DNA of 64,000 bases from Streptomyces sp. MRC013 (lineage in GTDB: Bacteria; Actinomycetota; Actinomycetes; Streptomycetales; Streptomycetaceae): the NCBI RefSeq assembly GCF_023614235.1, contig NZ_CP094264.1, positions 930,001 to 994,000 of the forward strand, in the 5' to 3' direction. Each line of letters starts with the position of its first letter. Positions within the stretch are counted from its first letter, which is position 1. The position numbers and the translations under genes were made by a program. Below, piece after piece: positions 1-9,213 of this stretch. The notes under the pieces are model-generated. The model worked only from the letters and a program-made list of their open reading frames with translations, was not told where the DNA came from and ran no database searches.

Positions 1-80
1 CCCGGTTCGAGGAGTGCACCCGCTTCCGCCTCCGCCCCGGCCGGTGGTCCGCGGCGGAGGTCGCGCGGCTCCGGGTCAGC
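1..80 (+). other. Possible 3' end of an upstream coding region (uncertain)
   Basis: Reading from base 3 gives about 25 codons that all end in G or C, beginning RFEECTRFRLRPGRW, which looks like Streptomyces coding sequence entering from the left edge. No stop appears in this frame before it runs into the convergent sulfurtransferase gene, so either it overlaps that gene or a base is missing. I do not recognise the protein. It may be chance open frame in GC-rich DNA. Confidence 0.2.
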
Positions 81-938
81 CCCGGTCCGGGCCCGTGGCC
101 ACCGGACGGGACGGGTCCCGGGTCCACTCCGACCAGGAGCCGACGTACAGCGCCGCCCGGACGCCCGCCGCCTCCAGGGCCAGGACCTCGTGGGCCGCCG
201 AGACGCCGGAGCCGCAGTAGACCCCCACCTCGGAGGCGTCCAGCGCGCCCAGTGCCCCGAACCGCGCCGCCAGCGCCTCCGGCGGCAGGAAGCGGCCGTC
301 CCCGGCGACGTTCTCCGTGGTCGGGGCCGACACGGCGCCCGGGATGTGCCCGGCGACCGGGTCGATCGGCTCCACCTCGCCCCGGTACCGCTCCCCCGCC
401 CGCGCGTCCAACAGCAGCCCGGTGCGGGCCAGCGCCGCGGCCCCCTCCGCGTCCAGCAGCGGCATCCCGCCCGGCACGGGGACGAAGTCGCCCGGCACGG
501 GCGCCGGCACCGTCGTCGACAGCCCGCCCCGCCACGCGGGGAGCCCGCCGTCCAGGACCCGCACGTCGGTGTGGCCCGCCCAGCGCAGCAGCCACCAGGC
601 CCGCGCCGCCGCCCAGCCGGAGCCGCCGTCGTACACGACCACCCGCGACCCGGAGGACACCCCGGCCGCGCGCATCGCCGCGCCGAACACGTCGAGGTCC
701 GGCAGCGGGTGGCGGCCCCCTCCCCGGGCGCGCCGGCCAGCTCGGCGTCGAGGTCCACGTACACGGCGCCGGGGATGTGCCCCGCCTCGTACACGGGGCG
801 CCCGGGCGGGCCGCCCAGCTCGTAGCGGACGTCCAGCAGGACGAGGCCGGGTCCGCCGGGTGCCGGGGACGCCGTCTCGGCCGCGAGGTCCGCGGCGGAG
901 ACCAGAGGGTGCGAGTCGGTGCTCGTATCGCGCTTCAT
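76..938 (-). CDS. sseA: Sulfurtransferase of the rhodanese / 3-mercaptopyruvate family, frameshifted here
   Basis: Two-domain rhodanese-type sulfurtransferase that moves sulfane sulfur from thiosulfate or mercaptopyruvate to an acceptor. The N-terminal rhodanese half (VLLDVRYELGG...YEAGHIPGAVYVDLD) starts at the ATG at 938, 9 nt after a GAGG ribosome site. The C-terminal half carries AGHIPGAVSAPT and the catalytic loop GVYCGSGVS with the active-site Cys. The halves are in different frames. The join is the C5 run at 716-720; one more base there restores PGEGGRHPLPD. With the base restored it is full length, about 287 residues. I read this as a consensus error, but a real pseudogene cannot be excluded. 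It stands alone and converges on the left edge. Confidence 0.8.
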
Positions 939-1172
939 ACCCGCCATCCTCGCGTAGGAACGGCCCCTGCCGGGAGGAGTCACGGCGGAAAGCACGGATG
1001 GGAGTCGGATTTTCGGGCATCCTCCTGCCGGATCGCGCCAAACCACGGCGCGGCCGGGGCGCACCGCCCGGTTCGCGGTGCCAGCATCTGACGAGGCGTG
1101 AAGCCGCTGCGCCGACGCACTCCGTGCCCGGACCCCGCACGGCCACGACGATGGTCCGAGGAGAGTGTGACG
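939..1172. other. Divergent intergenic region
   Basis: About 230 bases between the divergent sulfurtransferase and VOC genes. It must hold both promoters. I see no confident -35/-10 pair, repeat or RNA element. Confidence 0.4.
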
Positions 1173-1946
1173 ATGACCGAGGCGACTCGGCGCGAGCCGG
1201 GTACCCCCTGCTGGGTGAGCTTGATGGTGCGGGGCCTTGACGCGACGGAGGAGTTCTACGGAGAGCTGTTCGGGTGGGAGTTCCGGCCCGGCCCGCCGGA
1301 GCTCGGCCCGTACGTGCGGGCCCTGCTCGACGGGCGGGAGGTGGCGGGGATCGGCCGGCTGCCCGTCGACCGCGGCCTGCCGGGCGCCTGGACGGCGTAC
1401 CTGGCCTCCGACGACGCCGACCGCACCGCCGAGTCGGTCCGCTGCAGCGGCGGGACGGTGGCCGTGGGACCGCTGGACGCCGGTGACGCCGGGCGGCTCG
1501 CGATCTGCTCCGACCCGTGCGGTGCGGTCTTCGGGGTGTGGCAGGCGGCCGCGTTCCCCGGCACCTCGGTGCCGGGCGTACCCGGTGCACCGGTGTGGAA
1601 CGAACTGCTGACGTACGAGTCCGAGCAGGTCGTGAAGTTCTACCGGACGGTCTTCGGCTACGGGACCGGCCCGTCGGCCTCCGCCGGCCAGGACCGCGCG
1701 GTCCTCCTCGTGGAGGGGCGGCCCGCGGTGTCGGTGCGGGGGGTGGGCGCCGCCCTGCCGCGCAGTCGGGGCGCGCACTGGACGACCTGGTTCGAGGTGA
1801 CCGATCCGGACGCGTCCGCGCGGCGGGTCGAGGAGCTCGGCGGGCGGACGCTGCGCCCGCCGCAGGACGGGCCGGAGGGGCGGAGGGCGGTGGTGGCGGA
1901 TCCGGAGGGCGCCGTCTTCACGGTCGTGCGGTCGACCGGGCGCTGA
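1173..1946 (+). CDS. Two-domain VOC (glyoxalase/bleomycin-resistance fold) protein
   Basis: A 257-residue protein of two tandem vicinal-oxygen-chelate modules. The first begins TPCWVSLMVRGLDATEEFYGELFGWEF and the second PVWNELLTYESEQVVKFYRTVFGY, each followed by the usual betaalphabetabetabeta pattern. Such paired VOC proteins are abundant in Streptomyces and often annotated as hydroxylases or glyoxalases; the substrate cannot be read from sequence. The metal-ligand positions are not obviously conserved, so binding or resistance roles are as likely as catalysis. The ATG at 1173 follows GAGGAGAG by 8 nt; an upstream in-frame ATG at 1098 has no such site. Converges on thymidine kinase 40 bases downstream. 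Confidence 0.75.
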   Translation: MTEATRREPGTPCWVSLMVRGLDATEEFYGELFGWEFRPGPPELGPYVRALLDGREVAGIGRLPVDRGLPGAWTAYLASDDADRTAESVRCSGGTVAVGPLDAGDAGRLAICSDPCGAVFGVWQAAAFPGTSVPGVPGAPVWNELLTYESEQVVKFYRTVFGYGTGPSASAGQDRAVLLVEGRPAVSVRGVGAALPRSRGAHWTTWFEVTDPDASARRVEELGGRTLRPPQDGPEGRRAVVADPEGAVFTVVRSTGR

Positions 1947-1986
1947 CGGGCGGCGGCGCGGGACGGGCTGCGGCAGGACCCGGCGG

Positions 1987-2637
1987 TCAGGCCGAGGTGA
2001 CCGGCAGGACGTCGGGGGACAGCACGCCCGCCCGGGCCGAGGCGGCGGTCGTCCGGCGGAGGTGGTGGCGACGGCACAGGACCTCGTAACCGACCTCCCC
2101 GGCCGGGTGGCCGACGTCGCCGACGACCACCTGGGCGCCCTCGACCACCATCTCCCCGCCCACCGTGCGGGCGTTGTGCGTCGCCCGGGCGCCGCACCAG
2201 CACAGGGCCTCCACCTGGAGGGTCTCGATCCGGTCGGCCAGTTCGATCAGCCGCTGCGAACCGGGGAAGAGCCTGGTGCGGAAGTCGGTGGTGATGCCGA
2301 AGGCGAAGACGTCGATCCCCAGGTCGTCCACGACGCGCGCCAGCTGGTCGATCTGGTCCGGTGCGAGGAACTGCGCCTCGTCGACGATCACGTAGTCGGC
2401 CTTGCCGCCCGCGGACAGCCGGTCGACCAGGAACCCGTACACGTCCATATCCCCGGTGACCTCCACCGCCTCCCTGACCAGGCCGAGCCGCGAGGACAGC
2501 CTGCCCTGCCCGGCCCGGTCGTCCCGCGTGAAGACGACGCCCTGGAGCCCCCGGGCCGAGCGGTTGTGCTCGATCTGGAGCGCCAGGGTGCTCTTTCCGC
2601 AGTCCATGGTCCCGGAGAAGAACACGAGTTCGGACAT
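1987..2637 (-). CDS. tdk: Thymidine kinase
   Basis: Cytosolic type II thymidine kinase, 216 residues, phosphorylating thymidine to dTMP in the salvage pathway. The P-loop GTMDCGKST is at residues 9-17, the Walker B-like IVDEAQFL near residue 95, and the zinc-binding lasso is represented by CWCGARATHNART followed by a C-terminal CRRHH. Length and motif order fit the family. It lies 60 bases downstream of the phosphodiesterase gene on the same strand and may be co-transcribed with it. Confidence 0.93.
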   Translation of the reverse strand: MSELVFFSGTMDCGKSTLALQIEHNRSARGLQGVVFTRDDRAGQGRLSSRLGLVREAVEVTGDMDVYGFLVDRLSAGGKADYVIVDEAQFLAPDQIDQLARVVDDLGIDVFAFGITTDFRTRLFPGSQRLIELADRIETLQVEALCWCGARATHNARTVGGEMVVEGAQVVVGDVGHPAGEVGYEVLCRRHHLRRTTAASARAGVLSPDVLPVTSA

Positions 2638-2697
2638 GGGGAAGTGACGACCTTTCGGGCCTGCGGTACGGGGGCGGGGCGCGACGCGGGCGACGCG

Positions 2698-3903
2698 CTA
2701 CGTGCGGATCTCCAGCAGCGGGACGAGCTGTTCGGCCGCGGTCATCGAGCCGTGCATCCCCGCCATCGCCGACTCGTGCGGCTCGGCGAGGGACGCCGTC
2801 AGCGCCACGTCGTCGTGCGCGGCGGCGACCACGTCGCCGATCCGGCCGTGGACCCGCTCCTCGACGCGCGGCCCGAACCAGCCCGCCTCGACGGCCTCCT
2901 CGCGCCCCGCGACCCAGAAGCGGTCGCCCAGCACCTCGCGCCAGCAGGCCAGTACGTCGTTCTCGGCGCCCGGCACCGCGTACACGTGGCGGGCGCGGCC
3001 CTCGCCGCCCAACAGGGCGACGCCGGCGCGCAGCTCCCAGTCCTCGTCGAAGTCGATGCGGGACTCCTCGTCGAACGGGATGTCCACCATGCCGTGGTCC
3101 GCCGTGACGTACAGCGCGGAGCGCGCCGGGAGCTGCTCGGCGAGGCGCTGGACGAGCCGGTCGGCGTGGACCAGCTGATCGCGCCAGGCGTCGGAGTCCA
3201 CCCCGAAGCGGTGGCCCGCGCCGTCGACCTCGCTGTAGTACGTGTAGACGAGCGCGCGGTCGGCACCGGCCAGCTGACGGGCGGTGAAGTCCATCCGGTC
3301 CTCGCCGGAGAGCCGCCCGTGGAACGTGCCGCCGCTGAGCGCGACCTTCGTGAGCGGGGTGTCCTCGAACGCCGGGGACGACACCTGGGCCGTGTGCACG
3401 CCCGCCGCGTCGGCCAGCCGGAAGACCGTCGGGTACGGCTGCCAGACGTGCGGTGGGGTCCAGGGGCGCCAGCGCAGCTGGTTCATCAGCTCGCCCGTGT
3501 CCGGGTCGCGCACCGTGTACCCGGTGAGCCCGTGGGCGCCGGGCGGCAGGCCCGTGCCGACCGAGGCGAGGGAGGTCGCGGTCGTGGCGGGGAAGCCGGC
3601 CGTGAGGGGGCGGCCCGTGCCGCCCCGCGAGGAGCCGAGGAGGGAGGTGAGGAACGGGGCCTCCGCCGGATGCGCCCTCACCTGCTCCCAGCCGAGCCCG
3701 TCGATCAGGAAGACGCAGACCCGGTCGGCCGGCGCGAGCTCGGCGATGCGGGGTTCGAAGTCCGGTACGCCCAGCCCCGCCGCCAGCGTCGGCAGCAGGT
3801 CGGCGAGGGAGCCGGAGCCGTACGCCGGTACGGGTGCGGTGTCGAGGGACAGCGGCACCGGCTCGTCGGGCCAGGCGGAGGCGGTGGTCGTCGGCTGGGC
3901 CAT
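2698..3903 (-). CDS. Alkaline-phosphatase-superfamily nucleotide pyrophosphatase/phosphodiesterase
   Basis: A 401-residue member of the alkaline phosphatase superfamily, close to type I nucleotide phosphodiesterases. Metal-site and nucleophile motifs appear in order: VFLIDGLGWEQ near residue 65, PATTATSLASVGTG with the nucleophilic Thr, YYSEVDGAGHRFGVDS and YVTADHGMVDIP. No signal peptide is seen, so it is probably cytoplasmic. The ATG overlaps the stop of the DUF5998 gene (TGATG), indicating translational coupling. The physiological substrate is unknown. Confidence 0.85.
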   Translation of the reverse strand: MAQPTTTASAWPDEPVPLSLDTAPVPAYGSGSLADLLPTLAAGLGVPDFEPRIAELAPADRVCVFLIDGLGWEQVRAHPAEAPFLTSLLGSSRGGTGRPLTAGFPATTATSLASVGTGLPPGAHGLTGYTVRDPDTGELMNQLRWRPWTPPHVWQPYPTVFRLADAAGVHTAQVSSPAFEDTPLTKVALSGGTFHGRLSGEDRMDFTARQLAGADRALVYTYYSEVDGAGHRFGVDSDAWRDQLVHADRLVQRLAEQLPARSALYVTADHGMVDIPFDEESRIDFDEDWELRAGVALLGGEGRARHVYAVPGAENDVLACWREVLGDRFWVAGREEAVEAGWFGPRVEERVHGRIGDVVAAAHDDVALTASLAEPHESAMAGMHGSMTAAEQLVPLLEIRT

Positions 3904-4488
3904 CAGAGCGTGGCCACGGTGGCTTCGGAGAGGGCCTGGGCGAAGTGGAGGGCCTGGCGGACCGTCTCCGGTCCGTCGCCGGCCTCGCTGACGCGCAGGC
4001 TCAGGTCGTCCGCGGTGGAGTTGCCCGTGTAGCCGTGGTCGGCGTCGCAGTTCGGGTCGCCGCAGGCGGCGGGCTCCAGGTCGATCCGGGAGACGGCGCC
4101 CCAGCCGACCGTGAGGACGATCTCGCGGGGGGAGCGTGCCGGGCCGGTACGACTCCGGGTTCGCGACGACGCGGCTGACGACGACCGACGAGATCCGGCC
4201 GAGCTTCACGGACTCGGTGGACGTGGTCGCGTACGGCGTCGGGGAGGTCGTGTCGGCGCTCTGCTCGTCGGTGTGGCTGACGATGAAGCGCGTCGCCGTG
4301 AGCACGAGGACCGTGACGTGGCGCCGGACCTCGTTGGCGTCGAAGGTGGTCTCCTGGTGGACGAGGTACGACGCGATCGGCTCCCCGCCGACGGCGGCCT
4401 CCACCGCCTCGGCCACGAGGGCCGGGTAGTAGCCGCTGCGCTCGATCGCCGCGCGCAGCTCCTGGGTCGTCGTACCGGTCTTCGCCAT
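3903..4488 (-). CDS. DUF5998 family protein, frameshifted here
   Basis: Conserved actinobacterial protein of unknown function, about 194 residues when corrected. It starts MAKTGTTTQELRAAIERSG; a second ATG 9 bases upstream at 4497 is also possible. The family core (SYLVHQETTFDANEVRRH, SVKLGRISSVVVSRVV) reads cleanly to PGTLP, then leaves frame at the G6 run at 4127-4132. Removing one base restores REIVLTVGWGAVSRIDLEP and an end of LSEATVATL. The stop overlaps the next gene's ATG. It looks like a partner of the downstream phosphodiesterase. Probable sequence error. Confidence 0.8.
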
Positions 4489-4545
4489 GGACTCCATCCT
4501 ACGGTGCCCCCGGGGCGCCGATGACGGCTGTGGAGGGCGCCCCGC

Positions 4546-7498
4546 TCAGTAGCCGGGCAGGCGGCGGGGGCCGAGGTCGGTGCGGGCGGGAGGCGGGGCC
4601 AGCCGCACGGACGCGCCCAGGACGGTGAGGCCCCGGGGGGCGACGACGACCGGTTCCAGCGTGACGGAGACGACCTCCGGATGGTCGTCGACCAGGCGCG
4701 ACACGCGTAGCAGCAGCTCCTCCAGGGCGGCCGTGTCGACGGGCGCGGAGCCCCGCCAGCCGAACAGCAGCGGGGCGCTGCGGAGGGAGCGGATCTGCCC
4801 GGCGACGTCGCGGTCGGTGGCCGGGACGAGGCGGTGCGCCGTGTCGCCGAGCAGCTCGGACGGGGCTCCGGCGAGGCCGAAGGAGAGGACGGCGCCGACC
4901 GCCGGGTCGATCGCGGCGCGGACGACGGTGTCGACGCCGCGCGGCGCCATGGTCTGGACGACCGGCCCGAGTTCGGCCGGCCCGCCGAGCGCCTCGGCCA
5001 GCTCGGCGTAGGCGGTGCGCAGCTGCTCCTCGGTGGCCAGGTCGAGCCGTACGGCGCCGAGGTCGGGACGGTGGCGCAGGTGGGGCGCGGTGGTCTTGAG
5101 GGCGACCGGGTAGCCGAGGCGGGCGGCGGCGCGCACGGCGGTGTCGGGATCGGGCGCGGGCAGGGTGGGCCGTACGGGGACGCCGTAGCGGGCGAGCAGG
5201 TCGCGGGCGGCGTCCGGGGCGAGGGCGACGGCGTGCTCCCGCGTGCCGTCCGGGGCGGGGGTGGGGGCGTGCTCCCGCGCGCCGTCCGCGTCGAGGAGCC
5301 GCCGGATGAGGGCGGCGGCCCCGCTCTCGTCGATGTCCTCGTACTCGGGCACCCGGCCCGGGTCGGCGGCCTCGCGGCGCCACTCGGCGTACCTGACGGC
5401 CTCGGCCAGCGCCCGCACGGCCCGCTCGGCGGCGGGGTAGGCGGGGATGCTCCCGCCGGCGGCGCCGGGGGGACCGTCGGCGGACGCCTCGGGGACCGGG
5501 CCAGCCCCCCGGCGGCGGAGCGGGCGGCGCACCGGACGGCGGGGCGGCGGCCGCGGCCCGCCCGCACGGCGGCCGGTCCGCCGTGCCCGGCGCCCGCGCG
5601 GTGCCGGCGGGACCGGCCGGGGGCTCCGGGGCGGGGGCCGTGCCGGTCGCGGCCGCCAGGGCGCCCAGCTCGACGTGGACGACCACGACCGGCTTCGCCG
5701 GGGCGCAGGCGCCGGCCGTGCGCAGGGCGTCCGCCAGCGCCTCGCCCTCACCGGCCGGTTCCACCGTCCCCTGCGGGCCGACCCACGGGATCGCGGTGAC
5801 GACCACCGCGTCGCACGCGTCGTCGCGCAGGGCTCCGGCGAGCGCGGCCCGGAAGTCGTCGGGCGTGGCGGCGGTCGTCAGGTCGCGGGGCGGCAGCGGC
5901 CGCAGGCCCTCGGTGAGGCAGGCGTCGTACGCGAGGAGGCCCAGCGACTCGGAGTTGCCGAGGATCGCGACGCGCGGCCCGCGGGGCAGGGGCTGCCCGG
6001 CGAGCAGCAGGCCCGCGTCGACGAGCTCGGTGACCGTGTCGACGCGGATGACCCCGGCCTGGCGGAGCAGCGCGGACACCGTCGTGTGCGGGATGCGGGT
6101 GGTGGGCACCGCGTGGCCGGGGGGCGCGCTGCCGCTGTGCCGGGCGCCCTTGACGACGACGACCGGTTTGACGGCGGCGGTGCGGCGGGCGAGCCGGGTG
6201 AACTTGCGGGGGTTGCCGATCGACTCCAGGTAGAGCAGGGCCACGTCGGTGCCGGGGTCCTCGTACCAGTACTGGAGGATGTCGTTGCCGGAGACGTCGG
6301 CCCGGTTGCCGGCCGAGACGAAGGACGACACGCCGGCGCCGCGCCGGTGGAGTCCGGACAGGAGGGCGATGCCGATCGCGCCCGACTGGGTGAACAGCCC
6401 GATGCGCCCGGCGGTGGGCAGCCGCGGGGCGGGAGAGGCGTTGAGCCGTACGCCGTCCGCGGTGTTGATCACGCCGAAGGCGCCGGGGCCGATGACGCGC
6501 ATCCCGTGGGAACGGGCCTGCCGCACCAGTTCCCGCTGGCGCTCCCGGCCGGCTGGGCCGCTCTCGGCGTAGCCTGCGGACAGGACGACGAGCCCGCGCA
6601 CACCGTGCTCGCCGCAGTCCGCGACGGCTTCCGGGACGCGCTCGGCGGGCACGGCGACGACGGCCAGGTCGACGGGCTCGCCGATCTCGCCGACGGAGCG
6701 GTACGCGGGGACGCCGTCCAAGGCGGTCCGCCCCTCGGGCAGGGCGTGGTTCACGGCGTACGCGCGGCCCGTGAACCCGGCGTCGACGAGACCGCGCAGG
6801 ACGGTGCGGCCGACGCCGCCGGGGGCGCGGCCCGCGCCGACGACGGCGACGGAGCCGGGGGTGAGGAGCCGCTGCACGGACCGGGCCTCGGCGCGCTGCT
6901 CGCGGGCGCGCTGGACGGCGAGGGATCGGTCGGTGGGCTCCAGGTCGAGGTGGAGGCGGACGGCACCGTCCCCGAAGCTGCGCCTCTGGGTGTACCCGGC
7001 GTCCGTGAAGACCTTGATCATCCTGGTGTTGGCGGGCAGCACCTCCGCGGCGAACCGCCGGATGCCGCGCTCGCGGGCGACGGCGGCGATGTGCTCCAGC
7101 AGGACGGAGGCGACGCCGCGGCCCTGGTGGGCGTCCTGGACGAGGAAGGCCACCTCGGCCTCGTCGGCGGGGGCGCCGGCGGGGCGGCCCGCGGCGTCGA
7201 TCCGGTCGTAGCGGACGGTCGCGATGAACTCACCGCCGACCGTCGCGGCCAGACCCACCCGGTCCACGTGGTCGTGGTGGGTGAAATGGTGCACGTCCCT
7301 GGCGGAGAGCCGAGGATAAGGTGCGAAGAACCGGTAGTACTTCGACTCGTCTGAGACCTGCCCGTAAAAGCTGACCAGGCGCTCGGCGTCGTCCGCGGTG
7401 ATCGGCCTGATCCGCGCGGTGCCGCCGTCGCGCAGCACCACGTCGGCCTCCCAGTGGTCGGGGTACGGGTGCGCCGACTGGTCGGACGGGTTCGGCAT
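4546..7498 (-). CDS. GNAT acetyltransferase fused to NDP-forming acyl-CoA synthetase (Pat-like), frameshifted here
   Basis: About 983 residues when corrected. Residues 15-180 are a GNAT domain (acetyl-CoA-binding stretch QDAHQGRGVASVLLEHI). Next come a CoA-binding domain (SVAVVGAGRAPGGVGRTVL), a succinyl-CoA-ligase-like part (GRIGLFTQSGAIGIALL) and a C-terminal ATP-grasp part (LGYPVALKTTAPHLRHRPD). This is the N-GNAT arrangement known for Streptomyces lysine acetyltransferases, which acetylate acyl-CoA synthetases. The reading frame breaks at the C6 run at 5505-5510; one base fewer joins the halves. The break lies in a low-complexity Pro/Ala linker. No strong ribosome site precedes the ATG. 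The gene diverges from ptsH. Confidence 0.82.
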
Positions 7499-7544
7499 GG
7501 GCCCAGGGTACGGCGCCGTCCCGGTACTCCGCCGGGCGTGAGAG

Positions 7545-7560
7545 TCTGGTCTAGACAACT
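7545..7560. promoter_or_regulatory. DasR-type operator (dre) upstream of ptsH
   Basis: The 16-mer TCTGGTCTAGACAACT matches the DasR responsive element ACTGGTCTAGACCAGT at 13 of 16 positions, including the whole TGGTCTAGAC core. It sits 24 bases before the ptsH start. DasR, the GlcNAc-responsive GntR regulator, is known to control PTS genes in Streptomyces. The site is in the shared intergenic region, so the divergent acyltransferase could also be affected. Confidence 0.7.
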
Positions 7561-7583
7561 ACTAGCACGTGAAGGGCAACACC

Positions 7584-7865
7584 ATGGCTGAGCGCCGCGT
7601 CAACGTCGGTTGGGCCGAGGGTCTGCACGCCCGCCCCGCCTCCATCTTCGTCCGCGCCGCCACGGCCTCCGGCGTCCCCGTGACGATCGCCAGGGCCGGC
7701 GGCGCCCCGGTCAACGCCGCGTCGGTGCTCGCCGTGCTCGGCCTGGGCGCGCGGGGCGGCGAGGAGATCGTCCTCGCCTCCGAGGCCGAGGACGCGGACG
7801 CGGTGCTGGACCGCCTGGCGAAGCTGGTCGCCGAGGGTCTCGAGGAGCTCCCCGAGACCGTCTGA
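7584..7865 (+). CDS. ptsH: Phosphocarrier protein HPr of the PTS
   Basis: A 93-residue HPr that carries phosphate from enzyme I to the EIIA domains of the sugar phosphotransferase system. The phosphorylated His15 lies in GLHARPAS. The regulatory-serine region reads NAASVLAVLGLGA with Ser47 at the expected place, though the usual neighbouring Lys/Gly pattern is replaced. The ATG follows GAAGGGCAACACC; an in-frame GTG at 7569 is a poorer choice. A DasR-type operator lies upstream and a 14-bp hairpin terminator follows 24 bases after the stop, so it is probably monocistronic. Confidence 0.95.
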   Translation: MAERRVNVGWAEGLHARPASIFVRAATASGVPVTIARAGGAPVNAASVLAVLGLGARGGEEIVLASEAEDADAVLDRLAKLVAEGLEELPETV

Positions 7866-7888
7866 CCGCGGCTCCGCTCCCCCGGCCC

Positions 7889-7928
7889 GGCGGAGCGGCG
7901 CCTCGCGGATCGGGGGCGCCGCTCCGCC
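7889..7928 (+). terminator. Hairpin terminator after ptsH
   Basis: A perfect 14-bp stem (7889-7902 with 7915-7928) and a 12-nt loop, without a U tract, as is usual in Streptomyces. It can also serve the convergent peptidase gene. Confidence 0.65.
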
Positions 7929-8072
7929 GCGCCCGCGCGAGGCACCGCTCCCGGGGCGCCCCGGGGTTCCGGGGCCGGCGGGCGGCGGGCGGCGCGGGAG
8001 GCTCCGGCCCGGTGGCGCGGGAGGCCCCGCTCCGGCGGCCGGCCGGGCGGGGCCTCGGTGGAGCGGTGCGGG

Positions 8073-8843
8073 TCAGACGCTGACGCCGCGCGCCCGGAGG
8101 TAGGAGACCGGGTCGATGTCGGAGCCGTACTCGCTGGAAGTGCGGGCCTCGAAGTGCAGGTGGGGGCCCGTGGAGTTGCCGGTCGAGCCGGAGACGCCGA
8201 TCTGCTGGCCCGGCATGACCGTCTGGCCGACGGAGACACCGACCGAGGCGAGGTGGGCGTACTGCGTGTAGGTGCCGTCCTGCATGCGGATCACCACGTT
8301 GTTGCCGTAGGCGCCGCCCCAGCCGGCCTCGACGACCGTGCCCAGGCCCACGGAGACGACGGTGGAGCCGTACGGGGCGTGGAAGTCGACGCCCGAGTGG
8401 CTGCCGGAGGACCACAGCGAGCCGCCCACCCGGTAGGCGGTGGAGACGTACGAGCCGGCCACCGGGAGCTGGAAGGAGTCGAGGCGCTTACGCTCGGCCT
8501 CGCGGTCGGCGCGCTCCTGGGCATCGCGGGCGGCCCGGAAGCGGACCTCGGCCTGGCGCTCGGCGGCCGCCTCGGCCTCCGCCTGGCGCTCGGCCGCCTC
8601 GGCGGCCAGCTCCTGCGCGGCGGCCTGGTCCTCGACCTCGTCGGCCAGCTCGTAACCGGTGATGGCCTGGTTGAGGCCGGTGTCCTCCAGGGAGGCGTGC
8701 TCCGCGTCGGCGGCGAACGCCGGGGAGGCCAGGGTGCCGATGACGCCGGAGGTGGCGAGGGCGGCGGCGCCCGCGGCCTGGGCACTCCTGCGGCTCATGC
8801 GGCTCGGGGCACGGTGCTTCCCGGTGGAACGGGTGAACGCCAT
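8073..8843 (-). CDS. Secreted M23 (LytM) peptidoglycan endopeptidase
   Basis: A 256-residue exported murein hydrolase. Basic residues and a hydrophobic stretch to PAFAADAEH form a signal peptide (cut near residue 45). Residues 65-120 are an Ala/Glu/Arg-rich coiled coil, and the C-terminal M23 domain carries the zinc ligands HSGVDFHAP (His149, Asp153) and HLHFE. It should cut cross-links in the cell wall during growth or germination. The leader RNA contains a c-di-AMP riboswitch, the usual control of Streptomyces wall hydrolases. Start ATG at 8843; the AAGGA before it is about 12 nt away. Confidence 0.92.
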   Translation of the reverse strand: MAFTRSTGKHRAPSRMSRRSAQAAGAAALATSGVIGTLASPAFAADAEHASLEDTGLNQAITGYELADEVEDQAAAQELAAEAAERQAEAEAAAERQAEVRFRAARDAQERADREAERKRLDSFQLPVAGSYVSTAYRVGGSLWSSGSHSGVDFHAPYGSTVVSVGLGTVVEAGWGGAYGNNVVIRMQDGTYTQYAHLASVGVSVGQTVMPGQQIGVSGSTGNSTGPHLHFEARTSSEYGSDIDPVSYLRARGVSV

Positions 8844-8871
8844 GGAGTGGACGTGTCCTTTCCTTCCCTCT

Positions 8872-9025
8872 CGCCTACCGGGTTAGCTGACGGGTTCGGA
8901 GCAGGAAGGTCTCCTACGGACCCCTCCGCACGGTGGCGAAGGCGCCCGATTCACCCCAGGGGACGTGGGTCCCCGGCTCCCCGGGCTCGCGCCTGACGGG
9001 GATTCGGCGATCGCTGCCCGGTGCC
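8872..9025 (-). ncRNA. Cyclic di-AMP riboswitch (ydaO/yuaA type) in the leader of the M23 gene
   Basis: On the minus strand the leader carries the class signatures in order: GCCGAATCCCCGTCAGGCG near 9005, the pairing block CCCACGTCCCCTGGGGTGAA near 8960, and the conserved 3' block ACCCGTCAGCTAACCCGGTA ending near 8873. This is the Streptomyces ydaO-type architecture. Ligand binding usually turns expression off. Boundaries are approximate. Confidence 0.85.
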
Positions 9026-9170
9026 GCGGGTGCGGCGGGTACACGGGCGGACAGCGGCTAAGACGCTAAGCGGCTGATCTTTCGATCACCAAACGAATGC
9101 GGCTTTTTGTAGCGCACGCCACAGAGCAGAAACCCAGCCTCTCCAATAAAACGGGCATAACCGCGCGAGA
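9026..9170. other. Intergenic region upstream of the riboswitch
   Basis: Relatively AT-rich for this genome. It should contain the promoter for the M23 leader on the minus strand. A small GAAA-tetraloop hairpin (TGATCGAAAGATCA) lies at about 9077-9090. I cannot assign a confident promoter. Confidence 0.35.
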
Positions 9171-9205
9171 GCGGAACCCCGGCCTCCGAGAGGCCGGGGT
9201 TCCGC
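9171..9205 (-). terminator. Strong hairpin terminator after the M16 peptidase operon
   Basis: A perfect 16-bp stem (9171-9186 with 9190-9205) around a 3-nt loop, starting 9 bases after the M16 stop on the minus strand, with a weak T-rich stretch (CGTTTTATT) further downstream. Confidence 0.8.
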
Positions 9206-9213
9206 TCCGTCAG

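Noticed and set aside
2062..4032. Long plus-strand open frame (656 codons) opposite tdk and the phosphodiesterase gene
   Set aside because: It is an antisense shadow typical of high-GC DNA: no domain, no ribosome site, and the minus strand encodes complete known families.
5240..5300. Short direct repeat (GCTCCCGCG...GCCGTCC) in the acyltransferase gene
   Set aside because: Two in-frame copies within the coding linker (TREHA/AREHA); too short and too common in this GC-rich DNA to call an element.
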